64,000 nucleotides of DNA from Skermanella pratensis (lineage in GTDB: Bacteria; Pseudomonadota; Alphaproteobacteria; Azospirillales; Azospirillaceae). The notes under the pieces are model-generated. The model was not told the origin of the DNA, searched no databases, and saw nothing but the letters and a program-made list of their open reading frames with translations. Shown in pieces: positions 47,730-56,838 of the stretch. Position numbers and translations under genes: made by a program. The number at the start of each line of letters is the position of its first letter. Position 1 is the stretch's first letter. The stretch spans positions 3,588,501 through 3,652,500 of the forward strand of contig NZ_CP030265.1 of the NCBI RefSeq assembly GCF_008843145.1. Reading direction: 5' to 3'.

Positions 47730-48986
47730 ATGAACAGGCTGATGTTCGGCGCGGCTGTCATCGCGCTTACCGCAGGGACGATGGGATCGGTTCAGGCCCA
47801 GACCTCCAATGGCAGTACCGAGAATTTACAACCGGCTTCCTGCACGCAGCTCGAAATCGGCCAGGTCGGAAACCGGGTGGACCAGCTCCAGGGCCAGCAG
47901 AAGGCCGAGGCCGAGCTGATGCTCCAACAGGCCCGCGATGCCCAGAACGACGGTGACCTGAACCAGTGCCGCCAGATCCTCGCGGACCTCGAGCAGACGC
48001 TCCCGGGCGGCCAGCAGGTCACCAGGACGACTCCGCTTCCCGCCATCCTCGGCGGCGAGGGCGGCCAGCAGGGTACCGCTCGGAACGGCGCCGACCCGCA
48101 GCAGTCGCCAATCCAGGCCGACAACGTCGTCGCGGCGCTGCGCGAGAATCGCCAGTTCAGCACCCTGGCAGGTTTGATCGAGAGCGCCGGCATGGTCGAG
48201 ACGCTGAGCCAGTCGGGTCCCTACACTATCTTCGCGCCGACCAACGCGGCCTTCGAGAAGCTGCCGCAGAACGTCCGCGACCAGCTGGCCCAGGAGCAGA
48301 ACCGCGATCAGCTCCGCGCCGTGCTGTCCCAGCACGTGGTCCAGAACCAGAGCATCGCCTCCAACCAGATCCCCGAGGAGATCAAGGCGATGGGCGGCGG
48401 GCCGATCGACGTGTCGATGACCAACGGGCGTCCGCGTCTCAACATCGGCGCTCCGCAGCCGCCGGTCCAGAACCAGACCGGGGCCAATGCCGGCCAGACC
48501 ATGGCCTCCCAGCCGGCGGCCGTGACCGACCTTCGCGACGCCCGCACCGCGCTGGAGAACGCGAACCAGACCCTGGGCGGTCAGGACCAGGAGATGGAGG
48601 CCGTCCAGGACCAGATCACCACCGCGCGCCAAGCGATCGACCGCGGCCTGACCGGGGCACAGGCGCCGAACCGCGCTCCTCTCGAGCAGGCGAGTTCCGC
48701 CCTTGCCCGCGCCGATCAGGCCGTGCAGGCCAACGATCGGAATGCGGCCCGCCAGGCGGTCGACGACGCGCTGCTTCAGGTCCGCCAGGCAGAGACCGCG
48801 ATGACCGAAGGCGCGGAGACCGCGACCGCCGGCCAGACTTCCAACGGGACGCAGCGCACGGCGGACCGTTCGGACCAGACCCCCGCATCCATCACGGTCG
48901 GCGACATCCGCACCGGCAATGGTTTCGTCCACGGCATCGACCAGGTGCTGGTGCCCGAAAGCGTGCAGGAGGCGCTTGTCCAGTAA
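47730..48986 (+). CDS. Secreted fasciclin-domain protein with a large internal insertion
   Basis: 418 residues with a Sec signal peptide (cleavage after VQAQ, about residue 24). Residues 132-238 match the first four-fifths of a fasciclin (FAS1) domain, including FSTLAGLIESAGMVETL and GPYTIFAPTNAAFEKLP. The closing FAS1 strand, normally soon after, appears only at 387-408 (SITVGDIRTGNGFVHGIDQV). The roughly 145 residues between are Ala/Gln-rich, helical and repeat-like (DARTALENANQTL, QASSALARADQAV). The N-terminal 40-95 region has two cysteines (38, 80). ATG 47730 has GGAGG at a good distance. An intrinsic terminator follows. Confidence 0.8.
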   Translation: MNRLMFGAAVIALTAGTMGSVQAQTSNGSTENLQPASCTQLEIGQVGNRVDQLQGQQKAEAELMLQQARDAQNDGDLNQCRQILADLEQTLPGGQQVTRTTPLPAILGGEGGQQGTARNGADPQQSPIQADNVVAALRENRQFSTLAGLIESAGMVETLSQSGPYTIFAPTNAAFEKLPQNVRDQLAQEQNRDQLRAVLSQHVVQNQSIASNQIPEEIKAMGGGPIDVSMTNGRPRLNIGAPQPPVQNQTGANAGQTMASQPAAVTDLRDARTALENANQTLGGQDQEMEAVQDQITTARQAIDRGLTGAQAPNRAPLEQASSALARADQAVQANDRNAARQAVDDALLQVRQAETAMTEGAETATAGQTSNGTQRTADRSDQTPASITVGDIRTGNGFVHGIDQVLVPESVQEALVQ

Positions 48987-49019
48987 CCGCGACAGCCTAA
49001 CCCCAAGCTACCTCTCGAA

Positions 49020-49048
49020 GGCCGGCGCTCTCAGCGCCGGCCCTTTTT
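49020..49048 (+). terminator. Rho-independent terminator of the fasciclin gene
   Basis: A 10-bp perfect GC stem (GGCCGGCGCT with AGCGCCGGCC) with a 3-nt loop is followed by CTTTTT. It lies 33 bases after the stop codon and insulates the fasciclin gene from the efflux operon. Confidence 0.9.
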
Positions 49049-49098
49049 CGTTTGCATTTGTCCTACTTGACGCACGTGCCTGATCGGCGTAGATCACT

Positions 49099-49118
49099 GA
49101 GTGAATGAACGTTCACTC
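49099..49118. promoter_or_regulatory. TetR-type operator palindrome
   Basis: GAGTGAA-N6-TTCACTC is a perfect inverted repeat, and the centre (TGAACG) extends the TGAATGAACGTTCA pattern found at AcrR/TetR-type operators. It is 26 bases upstream of the likely regulator start at 49144, so the regulator probably represses the whole efflux operon. Confidence 0.75.
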
Positions 49119-49143
49119 TCAGCACAGACGGCAGCACGGCGGC

Positions 49144-49797
49144 ATGGCACCAAGCGTCAAGGAAGACTCGACCGCAACGACGACGGCGGACCCGCGGGAG
49201 GCGCAGCAGCAGCGCATCCTCGGCGCCGCCATGACCTGCTTCGCGCGCTCGGGCTTCCACAAGGCCAGCATGCAGGACATCTGCGCCGAGGCCGGCATGA
49301 GCGCCGGCAACCTGTACCGCTATTTCCGCAGCAAGGAAGCCATCATCGCCGCCATCGCGGAAGCCGACCGCGTCCGCAACGCCGAGATCTTCGAGATCCT
49401 GGACCGCACGGACGACCCGGTGCGCGGGCTTTCCGCGCTGGCCCGCGCCTTCCTGCGCGAGATGCACGGCCGCGAGGCGCCGGCGCTCTGCACCGAGATT
49501 ATCGCCGAGGCGTTGCGCAACCCCGAAATCCGCGCCATGTTCGAGCGCAACATCAACGAGGCCCATGCCGCCTGCGCCAAGGCGCTGCGCCGGGGGATCG
49601 ACAAAGGAACCGTCGATCCCGGAATCGACGTGGACGTCACGGTCCGGCTGCTGATGGCGCTGGGTGACGGCATCATCGCCCACCGGCCCATGGCCGACTT
49701 CATGACCGACGACAGGATCGACGCCGTGCTCGACACCCTGCTGGAACGGTTCCTGCGGCCAACATCCGCACCCTCCTCGGCTCCCCTTTCCGAATAA
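49144..49797 (+). CDS. TetR-family regulator of the adjacent RND efflux pump
   Basis: 217 residues. The N-terminal TetR helix-turn-helix (about 20-65) includes RILGAAMTCFARSGFHKASM and ICAEAGMSAGNLYRYFRSKE; the rest is the helical ligand/dimer domain. An upstream ATG at 49105 lies within the operator palindrome, so 49144 is favoured. The pump genes follow 10 bases later in the same direction, so the regulator is part of the operon it controls. Confidence 0.9.
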   Translation: MAPSVKEDSTATTTADPREAQQQRILGAAMTCFARSGFHKASMQDICAEAGMSAGNLYRYFRSKEAIIAAIAEADRVRNAEIFEILDRTDDPVRGLSALARAFLREMHGREAPALCTEIIAEALRNPEIRAMFERNINEAHAACAKALRRGIDKGTVDPGIDVDVTVRLLMALGDGIIAHRPMADFMTDDRIDAVLDTLLERFLRPTSAPSSAPLSE

Positions 49798-49807
49798 GGC
49801 CAAGACC

Positions 49808-51043
49808 ATGTCCCGAGCACCCGATCGCCTCTCGTCCATAGGCAAGCTGCTGCTTGGCGCGGCGCTGCTCGGCTGGTCCGCAGCCGTTTTCCCCGCCGCC
49901 TCGCCGGCCCGCGCCGAGGAACCCGCCGTCAGCGTTCCCAAGCCGCCCAGCGTCAGCGTGGTCAAGGCCCGGACCGGCACCCTGGCCGAGACGATCCTGA
50001 TGACCGGCACCCTGGTCGCCCGCGACGAGGTGCTGGTCGGGGCGGAGATCGACGGCCTCGCCATCACCGAGCTGCTCGCCGAGGAAGGCGACCGGGTGGA
50101 TCGCGGCCAGGTCCTCGCCCGCCTGTCGCGCGACATGCTGGATGCCCAGGCGGCGCAGAACACAGCGTCGATCACCCGCGCCGTCGCCGCCATCGCCCAG
50201 GCGCGCAACCAGATCGCCGAAGCCAACGCCAACGCCCGGCAGGCGGGCGCCGCCTTCGACCGCGTCCGCACCCTGCAGGACCGCGGCAACGCGTCCCAGG
50301 AATCGCTGGAGCAGCGCGAGGCCGCCGCCCTGGTGGCCCGCGCCCGCGTCGCCGTCGCCGAGGACGCCCTGCGGCTGGCCCAGGCCGACAGGGACCTGGC
50401 CGAGGCCCAGCAGCGCGAGATCGAGGTCCGCATCGGCCGCACCCAGATCAAGGCCCCCGCCGCGGGCATCATCAGCCGGCGCGAGGCCAAGCTGGGAGCC
50501 CTGGTCTCCTCCGGCGGCGAGCCGCTGTTCCGGATCATCGGCAACGGCACGATCGAGGTCGAGGCCGCCGTGCCCGAGACCTCGCTGGCCCGGCTGCGCG
50601 TCGGCCAGCCGGCGCAGGTCCGTCCCGCCGGCATAACCGAACCGGTTCCGGCCCAGGTCCGGCTCGTCTCGCCCGAGGTCGACCGCGCGTCCCGCCTCGG
50701 CCGCGTCCGCCTGACGGTGGACAGCGTCCCCGGACTGGCGGTCGGCGCCTTCGCCCGCGGCGCCGTCGAGGTGGACCGGCGGGAGGGCACACTGGTGCCC
50801 CTGTCGGCCGTGCTCAACCGGCCGGAGGGACCCGTGATCCAGGTCGTGCACGACGGCATCGTCGAGACCCGGCCGGTCACCGTCGGATTGAAGGCCGAAG
50901 GCACGGCCGAGATCCGGAACGGCCTGACCCCGGGGGAGGACGTGATCGCCGTGTCCGGCACCTTCGTGCGCGACGGGGACCGGGTGACCCCGGTGCCGCA
51001 TACGCCGGCCGCCTCGCCGATCCAGACCAGCAGCGTTCCCTAA
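49808..51043 (+). CDS. RND efflux periplasmic adaptor (membrane fusion protein)
   Basis: 411 residues with an N-terminal export signal (cleavage near ARAEE, about residue 38). HlyD-type order: barrel-sandwich half (LVARDEVLVGAEIDGLAITELL), a long Ala/Gln-rich helical hairpin (about 105-215), the second lipoyl half (GIISRREAKLGALVSSG) and beta-barrel. It couples the inner-membrane RND pump to an outer-membrane channel. No outer-membrane factor gene is in the operon, so a TolC-like partner encoded elsewhere would be needed. Confidence 0.92.
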   Translation: MSRAPDRLSSIGKLLLGAALLGWSAAVFPAASPARAEEPAVSVPKPPSVSVVKARTGTLAETILMTGTLVARDEVLVGAEIDGLAITELLAEEGDRVDRGQVLARLSRDMLDAQAAQNTASITRAVAAIAQARNQIAEANANARQAGAAFDRVRTLQDRGNASQESLEQREAAALVARARVAVAEDALRLAQADRDLAEAQQREIEVRIGRTQIKAPAAGIISRREAKLGALVSSGGEPLFRIIGNGTIEVEAAVPETSLARLRVGQPAQVRPAGITEPVPAQVRLVSPEVDRASRLGRVRLTVDSVPGLAVGAFARGAVEVDRREGTLVPLSAVLNRPEGPVIQVVHDGIVETRPVTVGLKAEGTAEIRNGLTPGEDVIAVSGTFVRDGDRVTPVPHTPAASPIQTSSVP

Positions 51044-51077
51044 GCGCCGTCACGAGAGAGAAGCGGGAGCCCGCCCC

Positions 51078-54000
51078 ATGTCGCTCAATGTATCCGCCTG
51101 GTCGATCCGGAGCCCCGTCCCCGCCCTGGTGTTCTTCACGGTGGTCATGCTGCTGGGCATCGTGTCGTTCCAGTCGCTGCCGATCACGCGGTTCCCCAAC
51201 ATCGACGTGCCGGTCGTCTCGATCACCGTGACGCAGTCGGGTGCGGCACCGTCCGAGTTGGAATCCCAGGTGACCAAGCAGGTCGAGGACGCGGTCGCCA
51301 ATATCACGGGCGTCAAGCACGTCACCTCGACCATCACCGACGGCACCTCCACCACCGCGATCGAATTCCGGCTGGAGGTGGACACCGACCGGGCGGTCAA
51401 CGATGTCAAGGACGCGATCGCCAAGATCCGCGCCGATCTGCCGCGTACCATCGACGAACCCATCATCGAGCGGATCGACGTGGAGGGCCAGGCGATCCAG
51501 AGCTACGCCGCCTCCGCCCCGGGGATGACCCTGGAGCAGCTGTCCTGGTTCGTCGACGACGTGGTCAAGCGCAAGCTGCAGGGCCTCAAGGGCGTCGGAC
51601 GGATCGACCGGATCGGCGGCGTCGAGCGCGAGATCCAGATCCAGCTGGACCCCGACCGGTTGATGTCGCTGGGCATCACCGCGGCCGACGTCAACCGCCA
51701 GCTCCGCGCCACCAACATCGACCTGGGCGGCGGGCGCGGCGAGCTGGGCGGCCAGGAACAGGCGATCCGCACGCTGGCCGGCGCCCGCACGCTGGACGAC
51801 CTGCGCCAGACCCGCATCGTGCTGCCCGGCGGGCGCGAGGTGCGCCTGTCCGACCTGGGGGAGGTGGTGGATTCGTACGAGGAGCCCCGGTCCTTCGCCA
51901 AGCTGAACGGCGAGCAGCAGGTCGTCTCGTTCAGCGTGTTCCGCTCCAAGGGGGCCAGCAACGTCGATGTCGCCAGGGTGGTCGAGGCCGAGCTCGCCAG
52001 GCTGTCGGAGGCCAATCCCGATGTCGGCTACACCCTGATCGACGACACGGTCGACTATATCGAGGGCAACTACGAAGCCGCGATGATGACCCTGCTCGAG
52101 GGCGCCGCCCTGGCGATCATCGTGGTACTGGTGTTTCTGCGCGACTGGCGGGCGACCCTGATCGCCGCCGTCGCGATGCCGCTGTCCATCATTCCGGCCT
52201 TCTGGGTCATGAGCATGATGGACTTCTCGCTCAACCTGGTCAGCCTGCTGGCGATCACGCTGGTGACCGGCATCCTGGTGGACGACGCGATCGTGGAGAT
52301 CGAGAACATCGTCCGCCACATGCGGATGGGCAAGTCGCCCTACCGCGCCGCGATGGAAGCCGCGGACGAGATCGGCCTGGCGGTCATCGCGATCACGCTG
52401 ACCATCGTCGCCGTGTTCGCGCCGGTCAGCTTCATGGGTGGCATTCCCGGCCAGTACTTCAAGCAGTTCGGCTTGACGGTCGCGGTCGCCGTGCTGTTCT
52501 CCCTGCTGGTCGCCCGGCTGATCACGCCGATGATGGCGGCGTACCTGATGCGGCCCCACCCGCCCCGGCCGGAGCGCGACGGCGCGCTGATGCGGGCCTA
52601 CACCGGGTTCCTGGCGGTCACGCTGCGCTGGCGGTGGCTGACCCTGCTGGCCGGCATCGGGCTGTTCGCCGTGTCGATCTGGAGCACGTCGCTGCTGCCC
52701 ACCGGCTTCATCCCGGCGGAGGACGCGGCCCGCTCCGTCGTCTCGGTCGAGCTGCCGCCCGGCGCCACGCTCGATGACACCGCCCGGACCACCGACCGGA
52801 TCGCCGCGACCCTGCGCGAGATGCCGGAGGTCCGGTCGGTCTTCGTGATGGGCGGCACGACCCCGACCGGAGCCGGCCGCGAGGTGCGCAAGGCGGCGCT
52901 GTTCATCATGCTGACCCCGAAGGGCGAGCGGGAGCTGACCCAGAAGCAGGTGGAGGGCGAAATCTCCCGCCGCTTGGCCGAGGTGCCCGACATCCGCGCC
53001 TGGTACGTCAACGAACGCGGCGAGCGCGAACTGTCGATCACGGTGATGGGCAACGACGGCGAGGCCCTGGGCGAAGCGGTCGCCTCGATCGAGGCCGCCA
53101 TGCGGCGCGAGCCGGGCTTCTCCAACGCCGCCGCCAGCGCCGGGCTGGACCGGCCGGAGATCCGCGTCCTGCCGCGCCTGGACGAGGCCGCCCGCCACGG
53201 CGTCTCGCCGGAGACCATCTCGGAGACGGTGCGGGTCGCCACGATCGGCGACATCGGCGCCAACCTGGCCAAGTTCAACGCGGGCGACCGCCAGATCCCC
53301 ATCCGCGTCCAGCTCGACACCCAGGCCCGCCACGACCTGCGGCTGATCGAGACGCTTGCGGTGCCCAACACCGCGGGGATCGCCGTGCCGCTGATGTCGC
53401 TGGCCGACATCTCGTTCGGCCAGGGGCCCTCGTCGATCGAGCGCTACGACCGGGAGCGCCGCGTGCTGATCGGCGCCGACCTGACCGGCGGCCTGACGCT
53501 GGGCGACGCGCTGGCCCGGGTGAAGGCGCTGCCGGAAGTCGGGAACATGCCGGCCGGCACCCGTATCCAGGAGAGCGGCGACGCCGAGATCATGGGCGAG
53601 GTCTTCTCGGGCTTCGCCGCGGCCATGGGTGCGGGCTTGCTGATGGTGCTGGGCGTGCTGGTGCTGCTGTTCCACAACGTGTTCCAGCCGATCACCATCC
53701 TGCTGTCGCTCCCCCTGTCGATCGGCGGCGTGATCATAGCCCTGCTGCTGACCGGCAACCCGATCAGCATGCCGGTCGTGATCGGCATCCTGATGCTGAT
53801 GGGAATCGTCACCAAGAACGCGATCATGCTGGTCGATTTCGCGGTGGAGCAGGAACGGAGGGGCATGCCCCGGATCGAGGCGATCATCGACGCCGGCCGC
53901 AAGCGCGCCCAGCCGATCATCATGACCACCATCGCGATGGCCGCCGGCATGCTGCCCAGCGCCATGGGAGCCGGCGACGGAGGCGAGTTCCGAGCCCCCA

Positions 54001-54203
54001 TGGCGATCGCGGTGATCGGCGGCCTGCTGGTCTCCACCGTGCTGTCGCTGATTTTCGTGCCCAGCTTCTACACGATCATGGAAGGGCTGTCGGAACGGGT
54101 CGGCCGCGTCCTGGGCCGCTTCGTCGGCCCCAAGGAGGACGACGATCCGCACGGCGCGCCTCGCCCGGCACCGGCCCTGCCGGTCCGCCACGCGGCGGAG
54201 TAG
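51078..54203 (+). CDS. RND efflux pump permease (HAE1/AcrB-like)
   Basis: 1041-residue proton-driven inner-membrane transporter. Twelve helices in two homologous halves with two large periplasmic loops; family motifs include AAPSELESQVTKQVEDA in the first loop, GILVDDAIVEIENIVRHM (helix 4 acidic residues for proton relay) and GIVTKNAIMLVDFA in helix 10-11. Length is typical. It starts 34 bases after the adaptor. Substrates cannot be predicted; the TetR context suggests induction by a toxic ligand. Confidence 0.95.
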   Translation: MSLNVSAWSIRSPVPALVFFTVVMLLGIVSFQSLPITRFPNIDVPVVSITVTQSGAAPSELESQVTKQVEDAVANITGVKHVTSTITDGTSTTAIEFRLEVDTDRAVNDVKDAIAKIRADLPRTIDEPIIERIDVEGQAIQSYAASAPGMTLEQLSWFVDDVVKRKLQGLKGVGRIDRIGGVEREIQIQLDPDRLMSLGITAADVNRQLRATNIDLGGGRGELGGQEQAIRTLAGARTLDDLRQTRIVLPGGREVRLSDLGEVVDSYEEPRSFAKLNGEQQVVSFSVFRSKGASNVDVARVVEAELARLSEANPDVGYTLIDDTVDYIEGNYEAAMMTLLEGAALAIIVVLVFLRDWRATLIAAVAMPLSIIPAFWVMSMMDFSLNLVSLLAITLVTGILVDDAIVEIENIVRHMRMGKSPYRAAMEAADEIGLAVIAITLTIVAVFAPVSFMGGIPGQYFKQFGLTVAVAVLFSLLVARLITPMMAAYLMRPHPPRPERDGALMRAYTGFLAVTLRWRWLTLLAGIGLFAVSIWSTSLLPTGFIPAEDAARSVVSVELPPGATLDDTARTTDRIAATLREMPEVRSVFVMGGTTPTGAGREVRKAALFIMLTPKGERELTQKQVEGEISRRLAEVPDIRAWYVNERGERELSITVMGNDGEALGEAVASIEAAMRREPGFSNAAASAGLDRPEIRVLPRLDEAARHGVSPETISETVRVATIGDIGANLAKFNAGDRQIPIRVQLDTQARHDLRLIETLAVPNTAGIAVPLMSLADISFGQGPSSIERYDRERRVLIGADLTGGLTLGDALARVKALPEVGNMPAGTRIQESGDAEIMGEVFSGFAAAMGAGLLMVLGVLVLLFHNVFQPITILLSLPLSIGGVIIALLLTGNPISMPVVIGILMLMGIVTKNAIMLVDFAVEQERRGMPRIEAIIDAGRKRAQPIIMTTIAMAAGMLPSAMGAGDGGEFRAPMAIAVIGGLLVSTVLSLIFVPSFYTIMEGLSERVGRVLGRFVGPKEDDDPHGAPRPAPALPVRHAAE

Positions 54204-54262
54204 GCAGGGGGAAGAGCCGGGGAAAAGCCGGGGACCAGCCATGACGAAGGGTGCGTTGACCG

Positions 54263-55567
54263 ATGTCGGCGCACCCGTCATCGTTTGGCATCAAACTTTC
54301 ATGCGCAAGCCCCCGTCACTCCGCCGGTCCCCTCCCCTTGAGCTATATCGCCTTCATCGCCGCCCATGGGCGGATGCTCGCCTTCGGCTTCCTGCTGACC
54401 CTGTTCTCCAGCTTCGGCCAGACCTTCTTCATTTCGCTGTCCGGCGGCCACATCCGCGAGGAATTCGGCCTGACCAACGCCGAGTTCGGCCTGCTCTACT
54501 CGATCGCCACCCTGGGCAGCGCCACCGCGCTGATCTGGGCGGGCCGCCGGATCGACACCACCGACCTGCGGCGCTACGTGACCGCCGTCTGCCTGGCGCT
54601 CGCCGCCGCCTGCATCGGGATGGCGACCGCCGGCCACGCGGTCCTGCTGGTGCTGGCGTTGTTCGGCCTGCGCCTGGCCGGACAGGGGCTGATGCCGCAT
54701 ACCGCCTTCACCACCATGGCACGCCGATTCGACACCGGCCGGGGCACGGCCCTGAGCCTTGCGGCGCTGGGCCACCCGACCGGCGAGGCCCTGCTGCCCA
54801 CGGTGATGGTGACCGCCCTGGCGCTTCTGGGCTGGCGCAGCGCCTGGGCGGTCTGCGCCGTCGTGCTGCTGGCCGTGGTGCTGCCGGTGCTGCTCTGGCT
54901 GCCCCGCGCGGAACCCGCCGCCCCCGGCGCGGCCCTCCCGGCCGGAACCTCGCCGTCGGCCCGTCCGTTGGCGGTCCGGGACTGGACGCGGGGGGAGGTT
55001 CTGCGGGACCCGCGCTTCTATATGGTGCTGCCGGCCTTGCTCGCCCCCGGCTTCATCAACACCGGCGTGTTCTTCCACCAGATCGCCCTGGTCGAGTCGA
55101 AGGGGTGGCCGCTGTCCCTCTTCGCCGCCAGCTTCGCGCTCTATGCCGGGACCACCATCGTAACCTCGCTGACCGTCGGGCCCCTGATCGACCGGCTGGG
55201 CGCCGTGCGCCTGATGCCCTTCTACCTGCTGCCGCTGGCGGCCGCCCTGCTCGTACTTTCCTCCACCGCCGACCCGCTGGCCGCCGCAGGCTTCATGGCA
55301 CTGGCCGGAATCACCGCCGGGATCAGCGCGATCATCGTCGCGGCCGTCTGGGCGGAGCTGTACGGAACCCGCCACCTGGGAGCGATCCGCTCGCTGTCGG
55401 TGTCGGTCACCGTGCTGGCGACGGCCCTGTCGCCGGGGCTGTTCGGCTGGCTGCTGGACCGGCAGGGCAGCTTCGACGGCATCGCGCTGGGAAGTGCGGC
55501 CGGCGTGCTGGCGGCGGCGGCGCTGACGGTGCCGGCGGTGCGGCGCCGAGCCGGAGCCGAGAGATGA
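54263..55567 (+). CDS. MFS transporter
   Basis: 434 residues, about twelve helices. FGLLYSIATLGSATALIWAGRRIDTTDLRR contains the helix 2-3 loop motif in the form GRRIDTTDLR; GLRLAGQGLMPHTAFTTMARRF marks helix 4-5. The first 25 residues look unlike a membrane-protein start, and a TTG at about 54341 (LSYIAFIAAHGRM) may be the true start. It follows the RND gene by 59 bases, which contain short repeated AGCCGGGGA units. Substrate unknown. Confidence 0.82.
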   Translation: MSAHPSSFGIKLSCASPRHSAGPLPLSYIAFIAAHGRMLAFGFLLTLFSSFGQTFFISLSGGHIREEFGLTNAEFGLLYSIATLGSATALIWAGRRIDTTDLRRYVTAVCLALAAACIGMATAGHAVLLVLALFGLRLAGQGLMPHTAFTTMARRFDTGRGTALSLAALGHPTGEALLPTVMVTALALLGWRSAWAVCAVVLLAVVLPVLLWLPRAEPAAPGAALPAGTSPSARPLAVRDWTRGEVLRDPRFYMVLPALLAPGFINTGVFFHQIALVESKGWPLSLFAASFALYAGTTIVTSLTVGPLIDRLGAVRLMPFYLLPLAAALLVLSSTADPLAAAGFMALAGITAGISAIIVAAVWAELYGTRHLGAIRSLSVSVTVLATALSPGLFGWLLDRQGSFDGIALGSAAGVLAAAALTVPAVRRRAGAER

Positions 55568-55664
55568 AAAACAGAAAGCTCGAAGCGTCACGGCGGCGGC
55601 TATCGTGCCGATTGCGTGCACTGCAGCGGACTGTTAGACAGCTCCGCGGATACCGGACGCCGCC

Positions 55665-56282
55665 ATGCGGGCCGGCAAACTGCTATGGGGTGGCTTTTCC
55701 GTGATCAGACCGCTGTACGACTGGACGATGCGCCTTGCGGGTCATCGCCATGCCATGTGGGCGATGGGGTTCATCTCCTTCATCGAAAGCTCGGTCTTTC
55801 CGGTGCCGCCGGACGCCCTGCTGATGCCGATGGTGCTGGCGCGCCGCGACCGGGCCTGGGCGATCGCCGCCGTCTGCACGATCGCCTCCGTCGTGGGCGG
55901 AGCCTTCGGCTACATGATCGGTTATTTCCTGTGGGACGCGATCGGCCAGCAGGTGATGAACCTGTACGGCTACACCGACAAGATGGACCAGTTCGCGGCG
56001 CTCTACAACGAGTGGGGTTTCTGGATCGTCGCCGGCGCCGGCTTCACGCCATTCCCCTACAAGGTCATCACGATCGCCAGCGGGGTCACCCATCTGGACT
56101 TCGCCGTCTTCATGATCGCGTCGGCCGTGTCGCGCGGCGCGCGGTTCTTCCTGGTGGCCGGCTTGCTATGGTATTTCGGTCCGCCGATCCGCACCTTCAT
56201 CGAGAAGAACCTGGGCATCCTCGCCACGGCGTTCTTCCTGCTGCTGCTGGGCGGTTTCGTGGCCGTGCGGTACATGGTCTGA
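55665..56282 (+). CDS. YqaA family (DedA/SNARE-associated superfamily) membrane protein
   Basis: 205 residues with four to five helices. The conserved FIESSVFPVPPDALLMPMVLARR and GFTPFPYKVITIASG motifs define the YqaA branch of the DedA superfamily, thought to handle lipid carriers or membrane homeostasis. It precedes dsbB by 31 bases. An alternative start at 55704 region (VIRPLYDW) would remove ten residues. Confidence 0.88.
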   Translation: MRAGKLLWGGFSVIRPLYDWTMRLAGHRHAMWAMGFISFIESSVFPVPPDALLMPMVLARRDRAWAIAAVCTIASVVGGAFGYMIGYFLWDAIGQQVMNLYGYTDKMDQFAALYNEWGFWIVAGAGFTPFPYKVITIASGVTHLDFAVFMIASAVSRGARFFLVAGLLWYFGPPIRTFIEKNLGILATAFFLLLLGGFVAVRYMV

Positions 56283-56313
56283 TCACTTCGGCCCGCATTT
56301 CCCTTCGGAGACC

Positions 56314-56820
56314 ATGAACACGTCAGACGCCCTGTCCGCTCCCCGCCTGCCCGCGCTCTTCCTGCTGGGAGCCAGCATCGGATCGCTGCTGGCCGCTTTC
56401 TTCTTCCAGTACGTGGTCGGACTGCAGCCCTGCGTGCTGTGCATCTGGCAGCGCTGGCCCTACGCCGCCGTGATCGCCCTGGCGGCAGTGGCGCTGCTGA
56501 TGGCGCGGGCGCCGCGGATCCGGGCGGCGATGCTCGCCCTGTGCGGCATGGCCCTGCTGATCGGCGGCGGCATCGCGGTTTTCCATGTCGGCGTCGAACA
56601 GCACTGGTGGACCGGAACGCCGGGATGCGGCGTCACGGGAACCGCCGATTCGGTCGAGGCGCTCCGGGCGCAGATCATGGCGACTCCCGTCGTCCGGTGT
56701 GACAAGGTCGCCTGGTCGCTGTTTGGCATTTCCATGGCTGGATACAATATCCTGATCTCACTCGTGCTGGCGGCGGTGGCATTGGTCGCCGCCGGCCGGG
56801 CCGCCTCGGCGGCGCGGTGA
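56314..56820 (+). CDS. dsbB: Disulfide bond formation protein B
   Basis: 168 residues, four transmembrane helices. The quinone-side pair Cys40-Cys43 (CVLC) and the periplasmic-loop pair Cys105 and Cys129 are all present, as needed to reoxidise DsbA and pass electrons to ubiquinone. QRWPY after CVLC is the typical quinone-contacting segment. It lies 18 bases upstream of coq7, so an electron donor to ubiquinone and a ubiquinone biosynthesis enzyme are coexpressed. Confidence 0.93.
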   Translation: MNTSDALSAPRLPALFLLGASIGSLLAAFFFQYVVGLQPCVLCIWQRWPYAAVIALAAVALLMARAPRIRAAMLALCGMALLIGGGIAVFHVGVEQHWWTGTPGCGVTGTADSVEALRAQIMATPVVRCDKVAWSLFGISMAGYNILISLVLAAVALVAAGRAASAAR

Positions 56821-56838
56821 GAGGAAGAGGAGCGACCC

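Noticed and set aside
45068-47761. 897-codon minus-strand frame across the GST, wrbA and LysR genes
   Set aside because: Spans three well-supported genes in a wrong frame and gives low-complexity sequence.
49105-49143. Upstream ATG as start of the TetR regulator
   Set aside because: It lies inside the operator palindrome and adds a His/Arg-rich stretch not typical of the family; 49144 preferred.
50877-54281. 1134-codon open frame antisense to the RND pump
   Set aside because: It mirrors the RND gene's codon bias; product is His/Asp/Gln-rich low complexity without domains. Typical shadow frame in G+C-rich DNA.
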